Positions 1 to 8,981 of a DNA stretch of 31,855 bases are shown piece by piece. The stretch's first letter is position 1, and each line of letters begins with the position of its first letter. This DNA comes from a virus: positions 1-31,855 of IMG/VR virus record IMGVR_UViG_3300025732_000171, one strand, 5' to 3'. The notes under the pieces were generated by a model. It was not told the DNA's origin and ran no database searches. It worked only from the letters and a program-made list of their open reading frames with translations. The translations under genes and the position numbers were made by a program.

Positions 1-49
1 TTCGTTTGATTGGGTCCACTACGCAGCGTGAGAGGTACTCGTCTTGCAT
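1..49 (-). CDS. 5' end of an unknown leftward gene (partial)
   Basis: Sixteen codons run off the left edge of the window (MQDEYLSRCVVDPIKR) with no stop. The function cannot be recognised from so short a piece. The start is the ATG at 49-47, chosen because an ATG further upstream (about position 72) is in another frame that soon stops. There is no strong ribosome binding site. A near-perfect sigma-70 promoter lies just upstream, so I infer an early gene, unlike its late structural neighbours. The DNA here looks more GC-rich than the rest of the window. Confidence 0.5.
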   Translation of the reverse strand, partial: MQDEYLSRCVVDPIKR

Positions 50-74
50 TCGGTCGTCCGTTGATTACCCATGT

Positions 75-103
75 ATCATAGCACGGTCATGGGTCCGTGT
101 CAA
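75..103 (-). promoter_or_regulatory. Sigma-70 promoter TTGACA-N17-TATGAT
   Basis: On the minus strand TTGACA (103-98) is followed after exactly 17 bases by TATGAT (80-75). This is a full -35 match and a 5/6 match at -10. It reads leftward into the partial gene starting at 49, with transcription expected to begin near 68. It resembles T4-type early promoters that use unmodified host polymerase. Confidence 0.75.
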
Positions 104-108
104 GGGTC

Positions 109-801
109 CTACCTGTTTATGCTGTAAATTGAGTTATCTCCAGGATAGTCATCAATAGAAGTTCCTTCATATTCCACAATTAACTTTTCGCCATCTTTTC
201 TTTCACCATTAATCATAAAGTAACAATCAATAGCAGATGCATTTCCAGACTTGATAACAACTTTCCTTCCCCATTCAATTCTTTCTACGATTAAATCTTG
301 GGATGATCCAATTTGTGTAAGAGTAACTGTAATTGTTTCTGGGTCAACAAGACCAACCCAATATTCTGGTAACTCAATTACATTAGAACTTGTCAATCTA
401 CCACGATAATATACTCCAGATTCTGGACCCTCTAAACAAACATGGCGAAGTCTATACCCAGATTTAGTTGGGTGAGGAATATCAAAAGGTTTTCTGGAGG
501 TAAGAGTAACGCCACCAGCACTTACTTCTGATGCCCTTACTATTCCATCAATCTTAATATCTCCGTTTCCAATAATACCTGGAGAATTTATCTGTAAACC
601 ATCAATCTGAGCTGTCCTATGATAGTAGGGGCGGCAAGCATCTGGAGGATAAGTTCTCTCATCAACATTGCCCTTAAAAATATATGAATAAAGATTTGAG
701 GGAACACCCCAAGCATATCTATCAGTACAATCGGGGTCTCCTGTTGATGGAATAAATTCCCCAGGAAATTCTGCGTCTTTCGGTTGTCCTGGTGATGGCA
801 T
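109..801 (-). CDS. Fibre-like virion structural protein, paralogue of its neighbour
   Basis: This is a 230-residue protein. Its C-terminal half (from about residue 105) closely matches that of the upstream gene: both carry FDIPHPTK, then GYRLRH or GWRLRH, EGP, VYYRGR, ITV.LT, and end DGE.L..EYEG followed by DYPG.N. Cyanophages carry such sequences among tail fibre or baseplate appendage proteins, and the conserved half may be a terminal attachment or folding domain. The N-terminal half differs and has short beta-type repeats. The start follows an AGAGAGG ribosome binding site 8 bases upstream and sits 2 bases after the previous stop, so the pair is likely co-translated. The precise role is unknown. 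Confidence 0.6.
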   Translation of the reverse strand: MPSPGQPKDAEFPGEFIPSTGDPDCTDRYAWGVPSNLYSYIFKGNVDERTYPPDACRPYYHRTAQIDGLQINSPGIIGNGDIKIDGIVRASEVSAGGVTLTSRKPFDIPHPTKSGYRLRHVCLEGPESGVYYRGRLTSSNVIELPEYWVGLVDPETITVTLTQIGSSQDLIVERIEWGRKVVIKSGNASAIDCYFMINGERKDGEKLIVEYEGTSIDDYPGDNSIYSINR

Positions 802-803
802 AA

Positions 804-1592
804 TTAAACCTCTCTTTTATCGTAGTGGTATCCAGAAACAGAATATTCATCATTGTTTCCTGGATAATCTGCTGGACTTTCGCCTTCATATTCGGGAATT
901 AATCTTTCCCCATCTGCTCTTGTTCCATAAATGTGGAAGAAGCAATCAATTGGCATACCTCCATGAGATTGAAGGTAAATTTTTTCTTCATCAATTCTCT
1001 TAACAATTACATTTTGATGTGCTCCTACTGGAGTCAGATTAACTGTGATTGTTGTCCAGTCAACTAACTTTTTCCAGTATACAGGAAGAAGAATTTCTTT
1101 TCTATTCGTAACTCTTCCTCTGTAATAAACATCGTTTGAAGGACCTTCTGGGCAAGTGTGGCGAAGTCTCCAACCTTCTTTAGTTGGGTGTGGAATGTCA
1201 AAGTTTTTCTTTGCGGCAAGAATATGTCCACCACAGTTTGATATGATGTTTCCACCAGCAACAATATCTCTTCCAGCTTGAAGTCTGAAGTTAACATCCA
1301 AATTTCCCATAACAGCAGCATTATCGGAAACGCATAATGCGTAAGGATTACTTACAGGTAAGCACAAAGAACCTGGTACAAATGGAGGAACAGAATCTTC
1401 ATCACTATTCTGCAGTGGTCCAATATTTACAGTAGCATATGCCGTTGGAAAGTGAGTAGGTGCTCCGAAAACCACCGGACCTTCAGCAAACATCGATCCA
1501 TTGATTTTATTGTTACCTTCTTTAATAGCAGGACAAATACCAGCACCAACTCTGAGTTGCCCTCCTGTAGTAACATCTGGAAAATCAGCCAT
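804..1592 (-). CDS. Fibre-like virion structural protein, second paralogue
   Basis: This 262-residue protein has a C-terminal half (from about residue 128) that is clearly homologous to the downstream 230-residue protein, with shared blocks FDIPHPTK, RLRHTCPEGP, VYYRGRV and EYEG. The N-terminal half is different and contains repeated short Gly/Asn/Ile-rich strands (GNLDVNFRLQAGRDIVAGGN) of the kind found in trimeric beta-helical fibres. AGGAGA lies 9 bases before the ATG. The tandem pair suggests a duplication in which the conserved domain is kept and the distal part diverges. That is inference from the sequence; no receptor is known. Confidence 0.6.
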   Translation of the reverse strand: MADFPDVTTGGQLRVGAGICPAIKEGNNKINGSMFAEGPVVFGAPTHFPTAYATVNIGPLQNSDEDSVPPFVPGSLCLPVSNPYALCVSDNAAVMGNLDVNFRLQAGRDIVAGGNIISNCGGHILAAKKNFDIPHPTKEGWRLRHTCPEGPSNDVYYRGRVTNRKEILLPVYWKKLVDWTTITVNLTPVGAHQNVIVKRIDEEKIYLQSHGGMPIDCFFHIYGTRADGERLIPEYEGESPADYPGNNDEYSVSGYHYDKREV

Positions 1593-1603
1593 TTTTTAGT
1601 CTC

Positions 1604-2359
1604 CTATGCTTGATTGTTTTTTTGAACATCTTTCTTTCCACCATTTTTAGCATCTTTTACAGCACAAGAATCATCAACTGCCTTAAAAATAGAACCATAC
1701 ATTTTTAAAATACTGTTTGCGATAACTTCACCTGTACCAGAACTCACTATACTATAATTAACTTTAGAATCAACTATAAACTTCTTAGATTCAACACTAA
1801 CATTTTCTGAGGCAAACATTCTAATGTTTCCTTTACTTCCCCCCTCACCAGTAGCAATTAATTCAATATCCTTTGCTTCTAGTCGTATTTTACCATTAGA
1901 AGCTACAATAAGTATATTACCATTTTTTGAGTTTATCATCAAGCTGTCTTGGGATTCCTCATTATCAGACCCAGCTTCCATCTGAATATTTCCAGGTGCT
2001 GTAAGAGTAGTCCAACCTTTTCGTTGACCATCCTTATCCATAAAGAAAGCATGTCTTGCGTCAGAAGACTGAAGCATAACCGCAGCAGTCACATCACCCT
2101 GCTTATGGATACCACCCAAAGTTAATGATCCATGATCATTACCATATCTAACAGCAGTATAGTTTTGCTTAGCAGTATCTGTAGGAAGTCTTGATGAAAC
2201 TAAGTCAGAAGCAGCAGCAACAATATTTCCTGCCGAGTCAACAACATTTCCAGCAGCATCTAAAACATTACCAGCATTTGCTAATAAACCAGCAATATCA
2301 TCTGTAGAAAGAGCACCTTTCTTTACCCTATCATTATTACAATTTTTTGAAACTGGCAT
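1604..2359 (-). CDS. Beta-helix needle-like structural protein (gp5 C-terminal-like)
   Basis: This 251-residue protein has an Ala/Asp/Asn-rich N-terminus and a middle and C-terminal region of short alternating strands (NGNILIVASNGKIRLEAKDI, KGNIRMFASENVSVESKKF). That pattern resembles the triple-stranded beta-helix of T4 gp5, VgrG and phage spike proteins. The gp5 homologue upstream in the same operon lacks an obvious beta-helix, so this gene may supply a needle or an appendage. The last residues are Lys/Asn-rich. A weak TTAAATAG late-like motif lies upstream near 2381, and no strong ribosome binding site is visible. The fold is judged only by pattern, so the name is tentative. Confidence 0.5.
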   Translation of the reverse strand: MPVSKNCNNDRVKKGALSTDDIAGLLANAGNVLDAAGNVVDSAGNIVAAASDLVSSRLPTDTAKQNYTAVRYGNDHGSLTLGGIHKQGDVTAAVMLQSSDARHAFFMDKDGQRKGWTTLTAPGNIQMEAGSDNEESQDSLMINSKNGNILIVASNGKIRLEAKDIELIATGEGGSKGNIRMFASENVSVESKKFIVDSKVNYSIVSSGTGEVIANSILKMYGSIFKAVDDSCAVKDAKNGGKKDVQKNNQA

Positions 2360-2393
2360 AATTATAAACTACTTTGTATACTATTTAAGAGAA

Positions 2394-5300
2394 TTATATA
2401 AGTGTGTCTGGAGTTCCTGGAAGATTAAGTCTTGGATTATTACTACTGATGTCAGTACCCTGACGTAGGATAGCAGAAGGTCTCGTGACAACCTGAGCAG
2501 TAATGCTCTCCTGTAGAGTGTCATATACTTGTACAAGTTCTCCAGGAGTCTCATAGAATCCAGCATAACGAACTCCATCCTTATAGAACACTGCTCCAAA
2601 ATACGCTCTACCATCAACATATCCAGTCTGTTTAAGACCAACTAAGTCTGTAACCTGAATAAGTTTTGCTGGGTCCGCTACAATTGGATCTCTAACAACT
2701 TCAAATTGTGGTCTGAATGAAGCATTAATACCTGTATCAGTAACCATTGTTATATCAGGATAAGTTGTAAATCCAAGACCGGGATCTAAAACATTTACAG
2801 ATTTAATCCTACCAAAACTGTCACAATCATAACTTAAAACTGCCCCATTACTTGGAGTAATTTGTATTTCATCCACTCCACAATTATGATTTATACCAGG
2901 ATTTTCTACAATGACTGATTTTAATCTCAATGTGACTGGATACGATCGACCACCTGATGGGGGAACATTATTTGGAAGAGATGGATTACCATTTCCTGGA
3001 TCATCAACAATAACCTCTTTAATTACACCTTTTCCTCTAATTCTTTTTGGGCAGGGTGGTGGAATAAGAATGGCAGATATACCAACAGGATTTATTGTCC
3101 ATGGTCTTGATAGTCCAGTTGATTGATCAACAGGAACTGTAATGATAGCATTAAAAACTGTAGGATTACTATCAAAAGTAGCTTGATTGGATGTATGTGT
3201 ATTATACAACTCCATTTCAACAGTTCTTTTTCCTTTAGTAACATTAAAATTAAAAGTTCTCACTCCTTCAAATACTCTTGCTACTCCAACTTCTATCCCA
3301 TCAACTCTTACAATCACATAGTCATCAGCTTCTGCTCTTAATGTGTATTGACCGTCAACAGGAAAATCAACATTATTCCAAGTTAATGTCCAAGTTTTAT
3401 CTTGATAATTTGTGCGATAATCTTCAACATTAGAGAAGGAAGGTGTTAAGAAAGGACCTAAAGAACCATTTCTGTAACTAGCAAGAACAGGACCAGAATA
3501 GGATACTCCATCTTTCACAGTTCCACTAGACAATCCACCACTTGTTGTTGTTTTTGTTGACCCTTGCACATTTCCTATATTAGAGATTATTATTTTAATA
3601 TTTTCATCATCGCCATCAGCATCACGAATACCTAATCTATTACTAGAATTTAGAATAGGACCTCTTGCACCAGCAGCAGCACCTATGATTTCAATAGGAC
3701 CATAGGTTTTACCTGCGGTAAACTTACCGGACTTTTTAATAGTTTCCTTTTGGGGAATAGCAGATTCTTGTATGCGTAATATATTTGGATCATTTGTGGT
3801 GCCGGCAGGAAAAGATGGGACCGATCTTTTGAATTTAATCTTATCTCCATCACTAGGCAAGATAACTTCTTTTGCAGCAAGACCAGCAATATAAGGGGCA
3901 TCATCAACCTCCATAACAAATTCAATTTCACCAGACCCATTTCCAGTAACATCCAAATAAAATTGTTTTCCTTTTTGAACAAATTTTGCTTTTATCTTGG
4001 ACGTAGAAGTAGCAGTGGATATTGTGTGTGAAACAACCCAATCAGAAGTATTAAAAACTTTTTGATCTACCTTAGAAAATATTTCTGTTTTTTCATTTTC
4101 AACTTCAACTTCAATAGAATGCATTCCTTTTGTTAAAAATACCTTAGTTGTCTGAGGACTTTCCGTTCCAAATCCATCAAGTTTTCCAGATGATCCTCCT
4201 TTGAAACTCAGTCCACCACCTCTCGCTATTTCCTTTCCATCAATAAGAATTCTACCACCATTATCTACAGTTCCTCTCAAAGCATAGAATCCATCATAAG
4301 GAATATCAAGATTCCAAGAATTCTTATAAACAATACCACCACCATCAGATCCATTTTCTGATATAGGAATAACTGGAGAGATGGCATAGCGATTCATAAA
4401 CTGACTCCAACCAGAAACTTGATATGTTTTTGTTTCCGTGGTCGTCTGTGGTTCTACTCCTGGAGCAGAATCTAACCTAAAAGTTAAATCATAAGTGTTT
4501 CTTTTGCTATTAGGAATAGTTCTTTTATTTGAACTCTTAAAAGTTCCAATAGAGGCAGTAACTTGAATATCATCATTATCATTCTTCGTAGAAGTATAAT
4601 CAGCAAAAATCTTTTTAGATTCTCCAATACCTTTTTCTTTTGCTTTTGTTCCACCTTTAATTAAACCTTGCTCTACAGACGTATATTTTTTAGAATCTTC
4701 CTTAGCATAGACAACATAATTTGTATTTTTTAATATTTTTATTTTTTCCGTTCTAGTTTTTTTATTTTTTTCAGCGCCATTTAGTGTAAAAGTATGACTT
4801 CCAGTTACTGCAGTAAACACAAACGAAAGATCTTTAAATGCACCTTGTCCATAAATCGTAAATTCAACTTCTTGTGTATTAGAGGATGATGTCGTTGTAG
4901 TTTCAGTAGTTTCAGTAACTGTTTTAAGACTAGAAAAATTAACAGGATACCATTTATTAGCAGCACCAGGAAATCTAGTTGACCAAATTGGATTTCTTGG
5001 ACATCTACCTTCTTGCTCTACGATTGGCTCTTGAGGGACTGGTGGGAGGGGAGCATCAATAACAAGAGCAACTCCCATTGGGTTTTCTATCCATGATTTG
5101 GGAGAAATAATTTCTTCTTCGTAGAAAGATGCGGTGTTTGATTCTCCTCCCACTATGAACGTTAGGTCATAAGTGCTTCTTCTACCACCTTTTGCGGTTC
5201 TTTTATTTTTAGATTCAAAATTTCCAGATCCTGCAGTAATTTGTATGTCATCATTATCATTTGCTGATGCTATATAATCTGCAAATATTTTACTTGAAGA

Positions 5301-7160
5301 TCCTATACCCCCTTCTTTATTTTTCTTGCCATTTTGAATAATCCCCTGCTCAATCTCACCTCTTGTAGATATCGCAACGACTTTATACTTTATATTGGGT
5401 TTTACTTTAATCGTTTCATTTCTACTTTGCTTGCTTTTTTCATTCCCCTTTAATGTAAATGAATGCGATCCATCTTCAGAAGTAAAGGCAAACTTTAGCG
5501 TTCCAGTCTTTTTGCCTTGACCAAAAACTTTGAAGTCAACATCAATCAATCCAGCAGGATTTTGTTTTATAACTTTTTCAGTAATTGGAACATTATATAA
5601 ATCAACTTTAATTCTATGGACTCCTTCTTTAACAGTTTTCTTTACTTTACTTGGCGGTTGATCTTTTCTAAATTCTGTTGTTGTAAATAAAAGTTCATTA
5701 TCAAGATATATTTTTGCTATGTTATCTCCCATACCTTTAAAGGTATACTCTCCCGAATATGGGAAATCTTTTTGCCATTCCATAACAAATGGAATACCAG
5801 CAAAATCAGTTCCGGGAACATTTGAAGGGGGAACTGGAGATACAGCATTATTATTCATGAAGCTGTCTTCAAAAACTTCTGGTTTGTATACCGAGTTATC
5901 ATTAAATACATACTTTACATTATAAGTGCTTCTTCCCTTTTGAGCACCAATTCTTGTAGCAGAAAACTTACCAATGCCAGCTTCTGCTTGTAAGTCATCA
6001 TTATCATTTGCGGTATTTAAGAAGTCAGCAAAAATAGATTTTCCAGAAAGTTCTTCTTTTGTTTTGGTATTAACTTCTTTTGGTTTTTTGCCCAATCCTT
6101 CAACAATTCCAATCTCACTACCAGCTCCCTTATACTGTCCCTCCGATGATACAAGATAAACTGTATTTGGTTTTACTTTTATTCTAACTTCCTGTCCAGT
6201 CTGATTATTTTTAAAATCACTTGCTCTAATTTTAAAGGCATGTGATTTGTCTTCTGTAATGAAATTAAAAGCTAGATTATTTCCTCCTTTTTTGGCACCA
6301 CCACCAGAAGTAAAAATCTTAAAGGTTTCCTCTTTAAGCAGACTTCCTTGAGCATACTCTCCACCCCACCCTGGATGTCTAACATCATGCTTAACTCTAG
6401 TGATTCTTGTAGAAGATTTTACTGATATTGGAGATTCAGTTCTAGTTGTCCACCATTTTTTAATCGTATTATCAGATTGATTGATTCTAGAACCACCACG
6501 AAGAGAAGTTAAGAATTTTTGATACTTTTGTATCTCAAGACGAATAGGATCTTTAGATAGATTAGCATAAAGAGTTGGGTCCCACTCACCAATATCTTTT
6601 CCATCCGCAGAATAGATTCTGCCATATCCAGCATCGGTTGGCAAACAAATCTCATAATCTTCAAAGTCATCTTCTTGGTCATAATATTCTACAGTCTCTA
6701 CAACCTCACCAAGAATAGAACGAACAACAACACCTGCTCCAATTCCACAATTATCTTTTACTTCAGTAATTGGAGCATATTGATACCCAAATCCTCCAGA
6801 AACAAGATCTACAGCAAGGAGAGATCCATCTTGACCGATGATGGGATTTGCTTTTGCTCCTACTCCTCCGCCACCATAAAAGTAAACCTTAGAAGGTCCA
6901 CAATCAGATTCTAATTCAATTCCAGGACAATCTTTTGAACTTTTTGGCAAAAGATCATCAGGATTTAATGTATTAATTTCATTTATACTAAGATATTTAA
7001 TTTCGTCTCGTGTTTTAAAAACAAATTGAGTTCCAGGATTTTTTTTAGCATAGTCATTTGCTCGACACACAGAAACTCCATCAACAAAACCTCTAGTAGT
7101 TGATATGTAACCAACCCTAATATCATCTCTTGATGCAGATCCAAATATATTAAATGACAT
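2394..7160 (-). CDS. Giant repeat-containing virion structural protein (PA14-like modules)
   Basis: At 1588 residues this is the largest gene in the window. Three clear copies of one module lie at about residues 278-422, 540-672 and 764-897. Each has a core IFADY or IFADF, then NDNDDIQ, then a TYDLTF-like end; a degenerate copy may lie near 1054-1200. Between them are beta-rich blocks near 455-525, 945-1020 and 1255-1325 with the FP.DG.Y...VD...VDG..G.H/R.VE pattern of PA14-like lectin domains. The ends (about 95-150 and 1375-1480) carry DPG.GF..YP-type repeats common in cyanophage tail proteins. I infer a tail or baseplate adhesin that may bind surface sugars, perhaps with calcium at NDNDD. 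An AATAAATA late motif lies just upstream at 7197-7204. Confidence 0.65.
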   Translation of the reverse strand: MSFNIFGSASRDDIRVGYISTTRGFVDGVSVCRANDYAKKNPGTQFVFKTRDEIKYLSINEINTLNPDDLLPKSSKDCPGIELESDCGPSKVYFYGGGGVGAKANPIIGQDGSLLAVDLVSGGFGYQYAPITEVKDNCGIGAGVVVRSILGEVVETVEYYDQEDDFEDYEICLPTDAGYGRIYSADGKDIGEWDPTLYANLSKDPIRLEIQKYQKFLTSLRGGSRINQSDNTIKKWWTTRTESPISVKSSTRITRVKHDVRHPGWGGEYAQGSLLKEETFKIFTSGGGAKKGGNNLAFNFITEDKSHAFKIRASDFKNNQTGQEVRIKVKPNTVYLVSSEGQYKGAGSEIGIVEGLGKKPKEVNTKTKEELSGKSIFADFLNTANDNDDLQAEAGIGKFSATRIGAQKGRSTYNVKYVFNDNSVYKPEVFEDSFMNNNAVSPVPPSNVPGTDFAGIPFVMEWQKDFPYSGEYTFKGMGDNIAKIYLDNELLFTTTEFRKDQPPSKVKKTVKEGVHRIKVDLYNVPITEKVIKQNPAGLIDVDFKVFGQGKKTGTLKFAFTSEDGSHSFTLKGNEKSKQSRNETIKVKPNIKYKVVAISTRGEIEQGIIQNGKKNKEGGIGSSSKIFADYIASANDNDDIQITAGSGNFESKNKRTAKGGRRSTYDLTFIVGGESNTASFYEEEIISPKSWIENPMGVALVIDAPLPPVPQEPIVEQEGRCPRNPIWSTRFPGAANKWYPVNFSSLKTVTETTETTTTSSSNTQEVEFTIYGQGAFKDLSFVFTAVTGSHTFTLNGAEKNKKTRTEKIKILKNTNYVVYAKEDSKKYTSVEQGLIKGGTKAKEKGIGESKKIFADYTSTKNDNDDIQVTASIGTFKSSNKRTIPNSKRNTYDLTFRLDSAPGVEPQTTTETKTYQVSGWSQFMNRYAISPVIPISENGSDGGGIVYKNSWNLDIPYDGFYALRGTVDNGGRILIDGKEIARGGGLSFKGGSSGKLDGFGTESPQTTKVFLTKGMHSIEVEVENEKTEIFSKVDQKVFNTSDWVVSHTISTATSTSKIKAKFVQKGKQFYLDVTGNGSGEIEFVMEVDDAPYIAGLAAKEVILPSDGDKIKFKRSVPSFPAGTTNDPNILRIQESAIPQKETIKKSGKFTAGKTYGPIEIIGAAAGARGPILNSSNRLGIRDADGDDENIKIIISNIGNVQGSTKTTTSGGLSSGTVKDGVSYSGPVLASYRNGSLGPFLTPSFSNVEDYRTNYQDKTWTLTWNNVDFPVDGQYTLRAEADDYVIVRVDGIEVGVARVFEGVRTFNFNVTKGKRTVEMELYNTHTSNQATFDSNPTVFNAIITVPVDQSTGLSRPWTINPVGISAILIPPPCPKRIRGKGVIKEVIVDDPGNGNPSLPNNVPPSGGRSYPVTLRLKSVIVENPGINHNCGVDEIQITPSNGAVLSYDCDSFGRIKSVNVLDPGLGFTTYPDITMVTDTGINASFRPQFEVVRDPIVADPAKLIQVTDLVGLKQTGYVDGRAYFGAVFYKDGVRYAGFYETPGELVQVYDTLQESITAQVVTRPSAILRQGTDISSNNPRLNLPGTPDTLI

Positions 7161-7196
7161 GCTTTCTGTATCTGTTATACTTTCTTGTCATAAGGA

Positions 7197-7204
7197 TATT
7201 TATT
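7197..7204 (-). promoter_or_regulatory. T4-type late promoter motif AATAAATA
   Basis: The minus-strand octamer matches the T4 late -10 box TATAAATA at 7 of 8 positions. It overlaps the gp5 stop codon and lies 36 bases before the start of the 1588-residue structural gene. Confidence 0.45.
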
Positions 7205-8738
7205 ATGCTATTCCAGAGGTTGAAGAAACAATTTGGTCGGTGGTTCTAGCATCACTGAGAACTACATTCTGAGTTGCTTTTGATGGTTCTGCGTATGGAA
7301 CTTCGGATACTGATGCCACAGTTGATTGTTTTTGTGCTGCATTATCAGTAGCGGCTGCACTTGGTTGTTCAGAATCTGGAGTTGCTGCTCCACCTTTAGC
7401 AAAGGTATAATAATCTGATACAGCAACATTTGGTTTAAGTTCGCATCCAAAAATATTAATAGAAATATTTACAAAGGAAAGTGCTGAAGTTAAACTTCCA
7501 TTAATACCACCAATTTGAGAAGCAATACCTGATAGAGAATCAGAAACTCCAGCAACCTGACTTTGAATATCTCCCAAAAATGCATTTACATTATCTAAAA
7601 TAGCATTATTTGCATCATCAATTTCATCTTTATTATGAGCAATAATTTGACCGACAATATCTTCCGCATAACACATAGGAACATTAGGTGTTTTTTGGCA
7701 AGAATCTAATCCAGCCGCACCAATGGATTGAAGTTCTTTTGGTTTAAATAATTTATCAAGGATTCCCCTTATCAAGTCACAAAGTTTCTCAATAATTTTA
7801 TTATATAAACATAAAATTAATTCGGTTAAAATCTCTTTAACATCTCCAAACAAGTATCTATAAGAAGCTGGAGTGGATGAAACTGCTTTTGTAAGTTCTT
7901 TATTGAGTATCTTAAGCACATACTGCATTATTTTATCAAAAAGAATCTTCATGTATTTTGCTATTTCACATGCAGCATCAGAAACAAGTTTTTCTAAATC
8001 AGTAATTACATTTGAAACAGCATCAATGTAACTTGTAATCGCATTCAGGTACTTATTAATTTTCTGAGACAGGTTATCAAGAACTGTTTGTATTCCTTTA
8101 ATCGCAGAATTAGTAGTATCATCTGGTTTGAGTAAAGGTATTTTTTCTTGTAACTTTTCTTCTCTCTTAACATCTCCAGCACTAGTTCTATGAACAGCAT
8201 CAGGATCTTCTTTTGTTGGGGTCTTTCCCTGAGATACTACAAGACCTTCATCAGGAGCGGTCTCTTTTGTTGTTCCTGTTTTTGCTTCTTTTGTTTTTGC
8301 GTATCCACTTTGTGGAGTATAATTTTTTCCGCCACTGAATCCAGTTTTTCTTTTAAGTTCTGTCTGAGCATTATTTCCAAGAACTCCCATAATGACAGGA
8401 ACTTGCTGTTCTTGTCCATCAAGAAAAAATCCAAATACAAAATTACCCTGACGAAGGTTTGGAGTTTGTGCTGAGTTTGTTTGCCCACCACCAGCGGTGA
8501 TGGGGTACATAACCTGAGCCCAAGGAAGTTCTTCAGAATTAATTGTTTCTTCTTCTTGATCATGAAGACCAATAATTCTTACTTTATATCTTCTCCCCCA
8601 TCCAGGAATAGATTTTTTATCTTCAAACTTTCCAGGAACGATATTATCTCTCCAGGTAGAATCATCGGCAATCTGTCCGATCCACCAATTAAAACTTGCT
8701 CCTAAGAATCCTGGATTAAATAATGTTCCTTCACTCAT
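7203..8738 (-). CDS. 5: Baseplate hub / central spike protein gp5 (OB-fold, no lysozyme domain)
   Basis: This is a 511-residue protein. Residues 1-130 match the N-terminal OB-fold of T4 gp5, with WWIGQI, GWGRRYKVRIIG, ELPWAQVMYP, and NFVFGFFLDG followed by VPVIMGVLGN. In T4 a lysozyme domain and a beta-helix follow. Here the linker at about 130-210 is Lys/Thr/Glu-rich, residues 210-330 are long amphipathic helices (LSQKINKYLNAITSYIDAVS), and the tail is Ala/Ser-rich. I see no lysozyme Glu/Asp/Thr triad. Enzyme domains instead sit in two large proteins upstream in the operon. The ATG shares one base with the stop of the preceding CP12-like gene, so translation is probably coupled. It should form the hub under the tail tube. 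Confidence 0.75.
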   Translation of the reverse strand: MSEGTLFNPGFLGASFNWWIGQIADDSTWRDNIVPGKFEDKKSIPGWGRRYKVRIIGLHDQEEETINSEELPWAQVMYPITAGGGQTNSAQTPNLRQGNFVFGFFLDGQEQQVPVIMGVLGNNAQTELKRKTGFSGGKNYTPQSGYAKTKEAKTGTTKETAPDEGLVVSQGKTPTKEDPDAVHRTSAGDVKREEKLQEKIPLLKPDDTTNSAIKGIQTVLDNLSQKINKYLNAITSYIDAVSNVITDLEKLVSDAACEIAKYMKILFDKIMQYVLKILNKELTKAVSSTPASYRYLFGDVKEILTELILCLYNKIIEKLCDLIRGILDKLFKPKELQSIGAAGLDSCQKTPNVPMCYAEDIVGQIIAHNKDEIDDANNAILDNVNAFLGDIQSQVAGVSDSLSGIASQIGGINGSLTSALSFVNISINIFGCELKPNVAVSDYYTFAKGGAATPDSEQPSAAATDNAAQKQSTVASVSEVPYAEPSKATQNVVLSDARTTDQIVSSTSGIA

Positions 8739-8950
8739 CAGTCTTCATACACTCTACATTCTAATGCGTTTGGATTATCATTACAATACAGTTCAAGACC
8801 GGTGGGGTCATGATGGTCTTCTGGATGTGTCTCAACCCATCTCTCTAATGCTTTAAGTTCTTCTTCTGTATGTCTTCTTGCTTGAGAAGATACAAGAGGA
8901 TCGTCAAGAATTTTCTTGTCGTGCTCTATGTGCTTTTCTACGCTTTCCAT
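8738..8950 (-). CDS. cp12: CP12-like peptide (Calvin cycle regulator homologue)
   Basis: This 70-residue acidic, His-rich protein ends LELYCNDNPNALECRVYED. That matches the C-terminus of CP12 proteins, which is Y/F-C-x8-C-R-x-Y-acidic with an NP after the first Cys; here the cysteines are C56 and C65. In cyanobacteria and chloroplasts CP12 clamps GAPDH and PRK together and switches off the Calvin cycle, and cyanophages are known to carry it. The N-terminal part (EEELKALERWV) is only loosely like the CP12 AWD-VEEL core, and the N-terminal Cys pair is absent. The gene overlaps gp5 by one base and lies downstream of a hub gene, so I infer late expression. No ribosome binding site is clear. It could instead be a CP12-derived structural accessory. 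Confidence 0.62.
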   Translation of the reverse strand: MESVEKHIEHDKKILDDPLVSSQARRHTEEELKALERWVETHPEDHHDPTGLELYCNDNPNALECRVYED

Positions 8951-8973
8951 ATTAGTGCGTATTATAATCTTAA

Positions 8974-8981
8974 TTATTTAG
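8974..8981 (-). promoter_or_regulatory. T4-type late promoter motif CTAAATAA
   Basis: The minus-strand CTAAATA contains the TAA stop of the gp27-like gene and lies 24 bases before the CP12-like start. A TATAAT-like box is also present slightly downstream near 8960, so which one is used is uncertain. Confidence 0.45.

Noticed and set aside
2911-3341. Two plus-strand open frames of 71 and 72 codons inside the 1588-residue gene
   Set aside because: They are antisense to a clearly coding gene and their products look like low-complexity Ser/Ile/Asn runs; other similar shadows across the late block were dropped for the same reason.
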